A stretch of 64,000 nt of DNA, taken from contig CM073895.1 in NCBI GenBank assembly GCA_037176705.1, positions 6,596,551-6,660,550 on the forward strand. The letters run 5' to 3'. Numbering within the stretch: position 1 is the first letter of the stretch; the number at the start of each line of letters is the position of its first letter. Under the pieces are notes generated by a model. It searched no databases, was not told where the DNA came from, and saw only the letters and a program-made list of their open reading frames with translations. Origin of the DNA: Molossus alvarezi. Its lineage: Eukaryota > Chordata > Mammalia > Chiroptera > Molossidae. This document shows positions 41,145 to 51,904 of this stretch, piece by piece. Both the position numbers and the translations under genes were made by a program.

Positions 41145-41560
41145 TAACTATGAATATTTTTTTAATTAAATGTAGTGGGATAACATTGGTTAATAGGGTC
41201 ATATAGGTTTCTTTTTTTTTTTTTTTATCCTCACCCGAGGATATTTTTCCATTTTTTGTACAGATAGAGTGGGAGGGAGAGAGAAGAAGGAGAGAGAGAG
41301 AGAGAAACATCGACGTGAAGGGACACATCGAGTGGCTGCCACCCGCACGACCAACCAGGGCCGGGGACAAACTGCAACCGAAGTACGTGCCCTTAGCGGG
41401 AACCGAACCCAGGTCTCTCCAGACCGCAGGCCGACGCTCTAACCGCTGAGCCAAACTGGCCGGGGCTGGGTCATATAGGTTTCAAGCATACATTACTATG
41501 ATACGTGACCTGTATATCGCATTGTGGACCCACCACGCGTTGCCGTGAGTATTCTTCATA
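41145..41560 (-). mobile_element. L1 3' UTR-like fragment, split by a SINE
   Basis: 'taacattggttaatagggtc', 'atataggtttcaagcataca', 'atacgtgacctgtatatcgc', 'attgtggacccacca' parallels the start of the antisense L1 at 51,905-52,030, so both are reversed L1 3' ends. Confidence 0.7.
41212..41467 (-). mobile_element. VES SINE (group A)
   Basis: Reversed full copy, very similar to the one at 22696-22957. Perfect 16-base target duplication GGGTCATATAGGTTTC at 41196-41211 and 41468-41483. Confidence 0.97.
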
Positions 41561-41564
41561 ATGC

Positions 41565-42475
41565 TTGCGGCGTACAGTTGATGGAAAGACTGAATGAAAC
41601 AGAGGCCAGCAAGGGACTTCATAAATTGAAGTGGTGAACAGATAAATGTAAGAACACACTAAGGGATTCAGTACATTCAAAAGTACTGAATCTCTGTATT
41701 TTGGGGTGCTGGATACAGTTTAGATAGATGTGATTTATGGTGAAAACTGAACATTTTAGATGAAATTAGTACAAATGAGACAAGGTGTAGATAGAGCAGT
41801 TGAATGCTTACCCATATGTCTGTCTACTGGGAACCAAAACACAATGGAAATGATTTAGTGAGAAGGAGCACTCGTCTTTATTTCCTTTCTTCCAGTTCAG
41901 CTAAAAGCGTCCCTTAGGTTTACCTTTGGGGAACTGATACACAGCAGGTATTGCTAAAAGATTTGGGGTAAAGTGGGGTGTCCATCCCCCACAGGTTCTC
42001 AGTAAGAGTTGTGTTGGGCAGCCAGAAAGTTTCTCATTTCATTCCCAGAATTCAGTGTCAGGAAGTGGAACCTGGTGTGGCCTCCCATCCCCCTTCAACT
42101 TGACGGGTGACTCTACCCTTTGATGATTTCATGCAACAGACTCATCGCCTCTTTTCGTTGGAAGGAACCACAGTGAATATTTCATGCCAGTAGCTAAAGG
42201 ACAATGACTGTCCTCTTTGAGACCCTGGACAGAGGGCCATCTCCAGTGATTGGGAAGGTACAAGGCAGCCCGTTCTAATTTGGGACAGAATTGATTGTTA
42301 GAATCTGCTCTGTAATATTAGGCCGCATCTATGTCTTATAAGTCCTGGTCTGGCCTTCAGGAGAGACACAGACCCTGGTCCCTCCTCTTTATAGCATCAA
42401 GTATTTGACAGTAGCTTTATGGTACCCTTCTGAGGCCTCGAAGTCTTCTGTTCCCAACCGGAACCGCAGCTCCAA
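41565..42475. other. Gene-free sequence
   Basis: AT-rich to neutral sequence, no frame over 70 aa, no recognised repeat or exon. Confidence 0.4.
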
Positions 42476-42479
42476 AAGT

Positions 42480-42835
42480 GTTCTTTTCTTCACAGTGCTT
42501 TTGTGAATATCCTTGTACATAAACCTTTGCGTACTTGTCTTTGGATACATTTCTATAAATCAAACTCTGGGACAAATGGTAAATTTTATTCATTTGTTGT
42601 ATATTTACAGATTGTCCTCCAGAAAGGGAGATTTTGTTTCTACGCCCTCCGTGGTTTACCAGAGAGTCTATTTCCCCAGGCCTTAGCCACCAAACATGGG
42701 GATTTTCCTTCTTTTAACCATTGCCAGTCTGATAGGGGAAAACAGTTATCTCATGGTTGCTTTAATTTGCATTTCTTTGATTTGGGGTGAGGTTGGACAT
42801 GTTTTCCAACTACATCCTATACTTTTGCAATCAAG
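42480..42835 (-). mobile_element. Old L1 3' fragment
   Basis: 'gaatatccttgtacataaac', 'atttctataaatcaaactct', 'gggacaaatggtaaatttta' and 'gctttaatttgcatttcttt' follow a reversed old L1. The 95-aa plus frame 42503-42790 is an antisense shadow. Confidence 0.65.
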
Positions 42836-42849
42836 TTTTGGAGCTAACT

Positions 42850-43690
42850 ACAGGACCTTACATGTATTCCAGTTAAATTTTATCTTGTTGGATAAAATCA
42901 TTCTTTCCTGTTGAGATAATTTGGATCCTGATTCTGTAATTCCAGCATATTGGCCTTCCCTCCCAGTCTCATGTTATTTGCACAGTTGATAAGCAGTTAT
43001 CTTTGGCTTTATCCAAGTTGTTGATAGAATGTTAAAGAGTTTAGGGCCAAGGACAGAACTGTTTGGCGTGCCATTAGAGGACGCCTTGGGACAAAGCTGT
43101 CCCATCTGCTGTTAACATTCCACCTCACTTTGCAGTGGGGGGAGCCTGCACCTGGGACAGAGAGCCAGGTGTGGACTGCGGCCTTGACACTAATTAGCTA
43201 TGTGGCCTTGAGCAAGTGGCATCACCTTAAACAAACATGTACTGCATGATTTTAATGTCCCTTCAAGCTCTAGCAGTCTTTTGTCACTGTTTTGTCCATT
43301 GGGAGTTCATGAGAAACCCTCAAGCTATTGTCAGAAGTCACTGCTTTGGGGCATAGGAAGTGCTCACCCGATTGATAAATCCAGTTAGAGATACTCCTGT
43401 GAGCATCAATACTGACCTTCATAAGCACCCTTTCTAAATACTGGTCAACCATTCATTTGATGATGTGCTCTGGAATTTTCCCATGATCAAAACTAAGCTC
43501 ACTGGCCTTAAGCTTATCCAATCCATCATTTATTTTTAATTGAGGACATTTACTTTGATTCTCCATGATGCCTCCAAGTTCCCTGAGACCTCAGAAGTGC
43601 TCAGTGCTCCCTGCCGAGGCTTGTCAGCTCTGTCGCCCTGGCTCAGTTTACTTTCGTATCATGAAGAACAAGTCACTGGGCTTGCCTCCT
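42850..43690 (-). mobile_element. L3/CR1-type LINE remnant
   Basis: 'ttggatcctgattctgtaat', 'atttgcacagttgataagca', 'tttatccaagttgttgatag', 'agggccaaggacagaactgt', 'aagctcactggccttaagct', 'tgaggacatttactttgatt' read as the reverse strand of a CR1-family reverse transcriptase region. These are among the oldest interspersed repeats of mammals. No frame is intact. Confidence 0.6.
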
Positions 43691-43694
43691 CTTG

Positions 43695-43962
43695 TCTCAG
43701 CAGGAACAGAGGGCCCGGGTATAGAGATGAGGGTTAATGAACAGCTGTGACAGCACGGAGAGGGAACAGGGCCAATGGCTTGGTTTAAGGGGAAAGGAGG
43801 TCTTTGTGAGACTGAAAAATGCCAATTGCTCTGGTCATCCGCTGGAGGAACAGCCTCTGTGACCTGTGACAGGAACCTCCGGTTACTCAGCTCCACGCAT
43901 AATGAAGAACATCAGCATCAACGGAATAGTCTTCAGATGAAATGATGACACATCACAGCGCC
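43695..43962. other. Gene-free sequence
   Basis: Nothing recognised. Confidence 0.3.
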
Positions 43963-44211
43963 TTTTTTTGTTGTTCATCCTCACCCACAGATACTTTTCC
44001 ATTGATTTGTAGATAGAGTAGTGGGAAGGTTGGGGGGCAGAGAGAGAGAGAAACAATGTGAGAGACACACCCATCGGTTGCCTCCTGCACGACCGGACCA
44101 AGGCTGGGGGTCGAACCTGCAACCCTGGTACATGCCCTTCATCGGGAATTGAACCTGAGACCCTTCGATCCGCAGGCTGGCTCTCTAACCGCTGAGCCAA
44201 ACTGGCCAGGG
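43963..44211 (-). mobile_element. VES SINE (group B)
   Basis: Reversed full-length but diverged copy; the flanks (GCGCCTTTTTTT versus GGCACCTTTCTTT) are only an approximate target duplication. Confidence 0.92.
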
Positions 44212-44214
44212 CAT

Positions 44215-44760
44215 TGGCACCTTTCTTTAAGTTACTTCACTATCAACAATCAGACAAGACAATTCTAAAGAAGGAATAACAAACATTAACCCCATGCAAC
44301 AGATATAAAGAAACTAAAAATGAAATCAGGTAACTGATTGAAGTGATACAATGAATCAGTCATAAGTGAGTCACCTGGCTGTTTGTCACCATACCTGGGA
44401 TATAGCTGTTGATTTATGCCTCGTAAAGGCATCACTGAGCTATGTACAGTTATGGTCATTCCATATTGTCTGCTCTTACTCCTTCAGACTAATAATGACA
44501 GTGACAGAGCTGCTTAGCTCTTCCAGGTGGCAGGCATTGTTCTAAGTGCGTCACATGAACGAACCCTGGACGCCTCACAGCCGGCACCCCTGTCCGGTGG
44601 GTGCTGTTTCCACTCGCTTTTCACAGGTGATGAGATGGAGGCGTGGAAGAGAGTTTACGTGACCTGCCCCAGGTCACCTGTCCAGTCAGGGGAGAGCCTG
44701 GGCTGGAACCAGGGACTCTGACCACACGTCAGTTCTGCTGCCTTACAAGTAAATGAAGAT
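44215..44760. other. Gene-free sequence
   Basis: AT-rich, no exon. 44490-44740 has a weak MIR-like order on the reverse strand ('ttttcacaggtgatgagatg', 'gacctgccccaggtcacctg'). Confidence 0.4.
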
Positions 44761-44779
44761 AAGGAAGGAACGGCTTTTG

Positions 44780-45006
44780 ACTTTTTTTTTAATCCTCAGA
44801 TATTTTTCTATTATATAGAGTGGGAGGGACCGAGAGAAATACCGATGTGAGACACATCCACTGGTCGCCATCAGCACTACCCGACCAGGGCTGGGGACTA
44901 ACCGCAACCGAAGTATGTGCCCTTGACCAGAATCGAACCCACAACTCATTGGTCCACAGGCCGCCGCTCTGCCGCTGAGCCAAAGCTGAGCCAAACGAGC
45001 CAGGGC
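44780..45006 (-). mobile_element. VES SINE (group B) with a head duplication
   Basis: Reversed copy. At its right end 'gctgagccaaa' occurs twice (44975-44997), an 11-12-base duplication in the head. Target duplication AGGAAGGAACGGCTTTT (44762-44778) and AGGAAGGAGCAGCTTTT (45007-45023), two mismatches. Confidence 0.94.
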
Positions 45007-45023
45007 AGGAAGGAGCAGCTTTT

Positions 45024-46760
45024 AGAAATTATTTCTCTCCAGAGTGAAACTGCAGTGCAAACAGTGGTCTCGCTGACTGTGGAGTAACAAACCAACTGTC
45101 CCATCTCCCAAACGGAAAGGAAGGAGGCGGAGGGGCGGAGGGGGAAGAGGGAAGTCGAGGCCACGGAGGACCTGTAACCTGGGTGCGCAGCCGCTGAGCT
45201 ACGGGGACCGTCAGCCCACAGTGAGTGAGTGCGCCCACAAAGTAGAACACAAACGCCGGGACTGAGATCGCACCGAGCCCGGATCATGGGACAGACCCTG
45301 CTCTCCAGCCCGGTCTTCCAATAACAGGACTCCAAGGCCAAGTGCGGTAACTGCTGGCACGCGGAGGGGCCCGGGCTCAGCCAGGACTGAGCGCCAATCG
45401 ACGGGCTCCCAATATTGTCTTCCAGTTGCTAGACTACGCTGCTTTCCAGTACATTATCTGGAGTATAAAAACTAAAATGTAAGTAAAGCATTTTCATACA
45501 AATAATTTCAACCGCAACAAGGCTATTGGCTTCTGATTAAGTTGGCAAGAAAAGGTAATGAACTCATTCCGATTGACATATTTAGGGTTTCTCTTGCCAA
45601 ATCCAATTGGCAGCTTCATAATTATGGAAACGTCCATGTTATTTCCACTCCGCCAGGGTTAGGCCTGCTGGTATCTGATTCAGTGTTTACTCCATGAATG
45701 AGGTCAGTCCCCAGCACAGCTGGGGTTTCAGCAAAGGAGTCAGAGCTGCTGGTCGGCACACAGCGTTCCCGCTAGAATCTGACCGGACTTGTCAGGGCTT
45801 CCAGGGCAACCTGCTCACCGTCCGCCCAGGTTCGCCACTGTCTCTGGCCCTGCTCACTGCTCTGCTGACACTTCCCTGCAGACACACACAGAGCCCAGGC
45901 TGCAGCCTGGCATGATGAGGTCACGTCCAGTTTCCCACGGCACAGCATTCCCTCTCCAACTTGCCCCCCTGGTATTACAACATCTCGCCCCTTAGGAGCT
46001 TCGGAACTGCCAGGAAACAGGGTAGATTTCTGTGTGTGTGTGTGTGTGTAAAATTATTTACTCCAGGATGGCTCCACTTGTGTGGTGAGAGAGTGACTCA
46101 GATGGCTTTGGAAGCCACCTCCGAAGGTAACGATGTCCCACAGGCCGGCATATCCTCTGGGCCAACTCCCCACACTGGTAAAAACAAAAACAAAGAGCTC
46201 GCAACACTTATTTTGAACACACATGTGTGGAGTGATGTTCTCTGAGTCCACAGAGGTCACTGGGAAGACCGCAGAGGGCAGAAAGGAATCAGACACCCAC
46301 AGCAGTGACAGGGCTCCCCTTCAGGTGACTTTAGCAGCAGCAAGGGGCTCACATGTCAGCGACCTGTTCACCCGTGTCTCAAGCCGTGAGAGTGGGCCGT
46401 GGGCACCAGACAGCACGCGGTTGACGTCTGAAGCGGCTCCGTGATGATTTCTTCATTTCGGTGCCATCGAGCCATGGGGAGCTCAGAGACAGCAATTGGT
46501 CTGGACCCCAAAATAACTGTGGGCATCATATGCTCAAGCAGTGTTGCCTGGCAAAATCTGGGGGTGAATCTGGAGTAGGAGGTGGTCTAAGAACTGGGTG
46601 CAAAGGCAGATCCCATGAGGAAGCTCCCGCTTTCTCAGCACCCACAAGGCAGAGTGTATCCATGCGCCACGTGCTCGCCTCCTAACGCAACGGTGAGACC
46701 AACGGCTGCTGATGCAGCTGCAAGAATAGAACAACGCGGAGCAGACACTGCCCCAGGTGC
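45024..46760. other. Gene-free sequence with possible regulatory block
   Basis: 45100-45400 is moderately CpG-rich. 45,420-45,650 is AT-rich unique sequence with NFI and homeodomain-like motifs (see findings). A (TG)n run is at 46031-46049. No exon recognised. Confidence 0.4.
46031..46049 (+). repeat. (TG)n microsatellite
   Basis: Nine to ten TG units. Confidence 0.9.
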
Positions 46761-46776
46761 GAAGAGGTGAGCTCTC

Positions 46777-47034
46777 ACCCTGGCCGGTTTGGCTCAGCAG
46801 CTCCGTGGTTAGAGCATCGGCCCTTGGACGAAAGAGTCCCGGGTTCGATTCCAGGCCAAGGACATGTACCTTGGTTCCAGTTTGTCCCTGGCCCTGGTTG
46901 GGGTCATGCTGGTGGCAACCAATCAATGTGTCTCTCTCACATCGATGTTTCTCTCTGTCTCCCTCCCTCCCTCTTGCTCTATCTGAAGATAAATGGAAAG
47001 CTATCCTTGGATGAGGATTAAAAAAAAAAAAAAA
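46777..47034 (+). mobile_element. VES SINE (group B)
   Basis: Complete copy with an extra 'cagctccg' in the head before 'tggttagagc'. Perfect 15-base target duplication AAGAGGTGAGCTCTC at 46762-46776 and 47035-47049. Confidence 0.96.
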
Positions 47035-47049
47035 AAGAGGTGAGCTCTC

Positions 47050-47258
47050 TTCCTTTGACCTGAACAGAGGTCACTTTAGAGTGAAGACTCCATTCTCTCT
47101 TATCTAAGGGGTCGGTCTGGCTGCCACCGGAGATTTCAGAACATCTCTTCCAACTTGAGGGTGGACATTCCTGTAGAGTCCAAAAAGCCTGCTCAGGGGC
47201 ATTTCCGGTCTCTTCTCTTACGCGCTTCCTCGCCCTGTCTCAGACCTGAGATGCTAAG
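47050..47258. other. Gene-free spacer
   Basis: Nothing recognised. Confidence 0.3.
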
Positions 47259-47259
47259 T

Positions 47260-47830
47260 CCTCCCTGCCCCTGTTACCCCAGTGCTAGTTACTGGCCGTC
47301 AAGTTACTGGCCACCATTGTCACAGTCATAACACCTTACCATCTAAATGGTCTTTTCCCTCGAATATGCTTCTGGAAGCTTTTGAAGATGGAAACAAAGT
47401 TCATTCCTTCACGTTCTCTGCCCACTCAGCTGTAGCTACCCTTGCCACCCTGCTGATGCTTGAACTCACGGGACACTCACCCACCTCAGGGCCTTGGCAC
47501 ATGCTATTCCCTTCGCCTGCAACACTCTTCCCAGGCCATCCATACGGCATCCCTCTCCCTTTAGGCCTTCCTCACACACCCAATAATCAGTGAGACCTTC
47601 CCTACTACCCTCATCCCTGGGCACGTGTCCCCCTCCTCGTGGGACTTCCTGAGTCCCTGCGTTCACATCCCCTCCAAAGCGGCACACACTGCTTGCTTCT
47701 GCCTTATCTGCCTCCCCCATTGGAATGCCAGCTCCACACGGGCGGGGAACTTTGACTCATTTGTTCGCTGCCACAGCCCCGTGCCCAGAGCCATGCTTGG
47801 CGTGTCCACAAGACTTGTAGACGGGCTGCG
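47260..47830 (+). mobile_element. L2 LINE 3' region
   Basis: 'agggccttggcacatgctat', 'tcccttcgcctgcaacactc', 'taggccttcctcacacaccc', 'gtgagaccttccctactacc' and 'tggaatgccagctccacacg' follow L2 in forward order. 'agttactggcc' is duplicated at 47287-47312. Confidence 0.85.
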
Positions 47831-47834
47831 TGCG

Positions 47835-50228
47835 CCGTTCGCTAGTCTAGGCACTGGGTGTTTGTGCAAAAGTCTCTCCAGTGATGGAGCAATTCACTCT
47901 CCATGAAGGAAGCTGTGTGTCGATTCCTCGGAGACGCCTGAGGACTTGGAAAGCGCTTTGCCTCTGTCCCCCCACCTCACTGCCCCTTGGAGTCTGTATA
48001 TTCTGCTTTCCCAACAGACAGGCAGGCGGGGTCCCTCCGGAGGAAAGACAGCCTTCCATGACCTAGGAGCGCGGGTGCTCCCGCCGCCAGAGCCCACCGG
48101 TCCCGGCTTTTTATGAGCTCCCGGAGGAAATGCATCTGAAATGTCGCTCTCCAGGCCGGCCGCGAGCAGAGCTGTTTCCCTGGCGGAGATGTGGGCGAGG
48201 CAGCTGCGAGCAGGCGGGCAGCCATTACCCAGGCTTTCCAGAGAGCTGATGCCCAAGCCACGGGCACAGGGACGGCCGTCTGCAGCCAACAGCCCGACTG
48301 GAAAGTCTGCGTAAGGGACACCTGGAGGAAGTGGGGGCCTCCTCGCCTCCTCCGCCTGACTGTAACCCTGTATTCCTCAGCCCAACATGGGTGCTCACCA
48401 GCCTCGCACCCGAGACACACTGGCCAGTCCCCAAGGCTCACCCCTCTTTCTAATTTGAAAGCGTACTACTGGTTACTGCTAGCAAATCAGAACTTCGCTT
48501 TCATCTGGCTTGAAAAGCTTTTTGTGAGACTGGGAGTGACCCCAGAGTAACCTCTCTATTCCTGTCTGAAGGGAAAATATTTCCAGATCAGAGACCGCAC
48601 TGCGCAGTGCCAAGACTGGGCATATATGAATACTTGATTATGCTCTGCAGCCCCGTCTGCTGCCCCCGTGCCAGTCACCGCTTCAGAAATGAACCAGAAG
48701 CAGAGCGAAGAAATCGCGAATCAAGAGGTTTATTATTTTCCCCTATTAAGTAGTTTGAAACCAAAGTTTCCACATTTTTCAGTGTTTGATGTCATAAAAT
48801 TCCCATGTATGACTGCATTTTGAAAAACAGAGTCTGTGTGTGTGTGTTGGAATGTGAGAGGTTTAGCATGTAACTTAGAAAATAAACTCCCAAACCCGGA
48901 ATGAGATGCGCAAACAGAGCGGGCCACCGGGCTGCAGCCTCTGCTACGGCGGACTCGTGATGCTGGGACCGTCCCGGACTGTCTGGGCGTTAAATGAGTC
49001 TCTGCAAAGACCTGGGGCCTCCCAGGGCCAGCTGTCGTTGTCCCAAGTGCAGTGTAAGCAGGCTTCTATTTAAAACTCACACCTGGTACTTGAATATTTC
49101 TCGTCTTCTGAAGGGCACCCTCTTCCCCTCGGATTCTTTCCCACCTTCTCTCCGTGTTCATCTGGTTCAGCCCAGCCTGCTGGCATGAAGAGAGACATTG
49201 ATAAAAGGAGCTAGGGAGTGGTCTCCCAGCGTCGCTGCTGCAGCCAGGCCCAGATGAAGACAGGACAGCCCTAGAGCTGCTGGGGGTGAGGCCGAGAGGG
49301 CCCAGAGACCGGGGAGAAAGTGTTTTCCTCTTCGCGTTTAAGAGAAGGTGAAGGTAGACCTGCAACATGATCCGCCGTCACAGACTGCTCCGGGAAGGCT
49401 CTTGGATGTCCCTGGGCCCCAAGGGGCCTTATCTAAATAAGCTGGGATCTGTCAACATCAGCTTGTTTTGGAGGGGGAGGGTGTTTTGAAAGGGGATGAG
49501 AGAGGCTGGAAACAGAAACAGAGGGATGTGCAGCGAAAGCAGCCTGAGCAGGAGGGGGAAGATAGTGTCGGGACCAGCCATGGCTTGCACTGCCCTCCAG
49601 GTCTAACCTGCCCGGCCTTACTGTGGAGTGAGCGGTGGTGAGGCTCGGATGCGCGGGGGCTGGGGTTTAAGGCTGTGGGTTGTGTCCCTGTATTTCCCCG
49701 ATGCTATAAATCATCTGAGTTCTGCTCAAAGGGTCTCCTCCTGCGCCTGGGCACAGCCACCCTCGGAGGGCCAGGAGTAGCTCAAACAGTGGCAGGGCCG
49801 CAGGGCCCAGAGGTCGCCAGCCCGGAACAAGGCAGCGTTGTGTACAGGAGCTTTTCAAGTCGGGCTCGCAGATGCAGGGACGAGAGGAACAGAGAAATTC
49901 CAGAGATTTTTCACGTGCAAGCGGATATTTCCTCTGAGAGTTTCTAGACTAAATAATACTCCTTGTGTCTCAGGGACGGTGTATGCTGCTGACCTGGCAG
50001 CGTGCTGCGCTGGGCGAGCACAGGGAGCCCCACAGGGAGCCCCGCGGCCAGGGGGAGCCGCCATCGCCCGAGGACGTGTGTCTTCGGGAAGAACAGCGGG
50101 GCTGCTCCCCGCCCTGAGTCACATCCATTCAACACGGAGGGAGAGCTGTTGGCAGCCCTGGGGAACGAACGGGCTGCACTTCTGAGAATAAACATCCCTG
50201 GGCCTCTCCTTGGCCGTGTTCATGTATA
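47835..50228. other. Gene-free block
   Basis: GC-rich unique sequence with frames of up to 154 aa on both strands and no domain. A (TG)n run is at 48834-48848. 50020-50044 holds a direct repeat 'acagggagccc'. No repeat family recognised. Confidence 0.4.
48834..48848 (+). repeat. (TG)n microsatellite
   Basis: Seven TG units. Confidence 0.85.
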
Positions 50229-50231
50229 TTT

Positions 50232-50722
50232 TAATAGACTATTTTTTAGAGCAGTTTTCGGGTCATAGCAAAATTGAGGGGAAAGGACAGAGATTTCCCA
50301 TATGTCCCCTGGCGCCCCTACTGTGAACGTCCCTCACCAGATGGAACAGTTGCTGCCATCGATGACCCTACATCGGCACGGCGTCGGCACCCAAAGTCTG
50401 TGCTTGACGTCAGGGTTCACTCCTGGTGGACATTCTGTGGGTGGTGCTAAATGTATGACGACACGTGTCCATCCCGGCCCTGTCACAGAGGCGGTTCACT
50501 CCCTAAAAACCCTCTCCCCGTCATCCCCCAACCCCCACACCCACAGATCTTCCTGGTGTCTCCATAGTGCTGCCTTTCCTAGGGCGTCACGGAGCGGGGA
50601 TCACACAGTCCACGGCCTTTCAGATCCGCTTCTTTCACTCAGCGGCAGCACACACGCTGCCTCCCCTCCGCGGGGCTCGCCCGTCTCTGTTCGGTGCTGA
50701 ATAGTGTTCCGTTGTCTGGGGT
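50232..50722 (-). mobile_element. Old L1 3' fragment
   Basis: 'tttttagagcagttttcggg', 'acagagatttcccatatgtc', 'atcgatgaccctacatcggc', 'tcagggttcactcctggtgg', 'atccgcttctttcactcagc', 'gctgaatagtgttccgttgt' follow a reversed old L1 3' end. The 132-aa frame 50302-50700 is an antisense shadow. Confidence 0.82.
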
Positions 50723-50737
50723 AGCCACCTTTATGTA

Positions 50738-50845
50738 CAGGGTGATGCCAGTTGTGAGGACACAAAACAGACCTTTCTTGTATTATTATTTGTTAATCAT
50801 TATTTTCCATGCGATCAACTGTGAACCTACTTTTGCCACACCCTG
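50738..50845. mobile_element. Mariner-type MITE flanked by TA
   Basis: Begins CAGGGTG and ends CACCCTG between TA dinucleotides (50736-50737 and 50846-50847), the target duplication of Tc1/mariner elements. The right terminal repeat reads inward as CAGGGTGTGGCAAAAGTAGG; the left one has lost about 14 bases after CAGGGTGATGCC and resumes at AGTTGTGA. No transposase. Confidence 0.7.
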
Positions 50846-50935
50846 TATATTTAAGAAGCCAGAGTTTTTAATAGAATGATATACTTTATTAATAACGCAT
50901 AAAATCCATGATAACATAAAAGCAATACTTGGCTT

Positions 50936-51180
50936 GCCCTGGCCTGTTTAGCTCAGCGGTTAGAGCGCCGGCCCTTGAACCAAAGAGTTTCAAATTCGAT
51001 TCCGGTCAAGGGCACGTACCTCGGTTGTGGTTCGGTCCCCAGCCCTGGTTGGGTCACGTGGGAGGCAACCAATCGATGTGTCTCTCTCACATTGATGTTT
51101 CTCTCTGTCTCTATCTCTCCCTCCAACTCTGTCTGAAAATAAATGGAAAAATATTCTTGGATGAGAATTAAAAAAAAAAA
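50936..51180 (+). mobile_element. VES SINE (group B)
   Basis: Complete copy. AAAAGCAATACT occurs before (50918-50929) and after (51178-51190) as target duplication. The right side carries an extra 'gtaatact', so 'taatacttggctt' follows where the left has 'aatacttggctt'. Confidence 0.94.
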
Positions 51181-51199
51181 AGCAATACTGTAATACTTG

Positions 51200-51900
51200 G
51201 CTTAAATAGAACAATCTCTATAACAAGCTCTATGCATGAAGGCTATTATCATCCTTTTGGTTGTAATAAGCAAACTGAGGCACAAGAGAACCCAACAGTA
51301 AGTCAGTGGGGGAGATCCTTTGAACAACAACAGAAGAATCTAGAATCCCAGCATTCGCTCTAATGAAGATGAGACGAGAACATAATATACTGGCTTACGA
51401 TTGTAATGTTCGCCCGTTTACGAATGTAAACTTATTCCCAGCCCCTCAGGGTGCCCAGCAAGGGGTTTCCCAACACTCCCCGCCTCTCCCGCACCCCCTT
51501 ACTGCTTCAAAAGGAGTTTCACCCATTTCTGTCCCAAGCGGGGAGGAGCCACTCTCCCAGTTGGGCAGTGGGGTGGCACCGAGCATGCTCAGAGTATCCC
51601 CCCATACCCCCCTCTCTGGGACGGCCTTGCTGCCCAGAACATGCTGGTCCGCTGGTTGGCTCTCAACCCCACCCACAGCACGTCAGATTCAGGAGCACAG
51701 CATGAGCAAGCCCACTCACCCACAGACCTTGGCCGTGACCTACAACCAGCTTTATAAAAGTAAGGACACTAACATCCCCATCTCCATTTTCTCCGACACT
51801 TGCATCTGCTTGGTTACCCTGATTTAAGTGGGGACAACACCCCCTCCCATACCTAATACTGTCATCATCAATGGCTTTTTGGGGAAGGGGAGAGCTTCTA
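51200..51900. other. Gene-free sequence
   Basis: 51230-51345 carries weak MIR-like order. Otherwise C-rich unique sequence; the 154-aa frame 51363-51827 has no domain. Confidence 0.35.
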
Positions 51901-51904
51901 GGAA

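Noticed and set aside
45240..45345. ATGGGACAGACCCTGC as a possible start of a retroviral gag-like frame
   Set aside because: The frame stops after about a dozen codons and no retroviral sequence follows.
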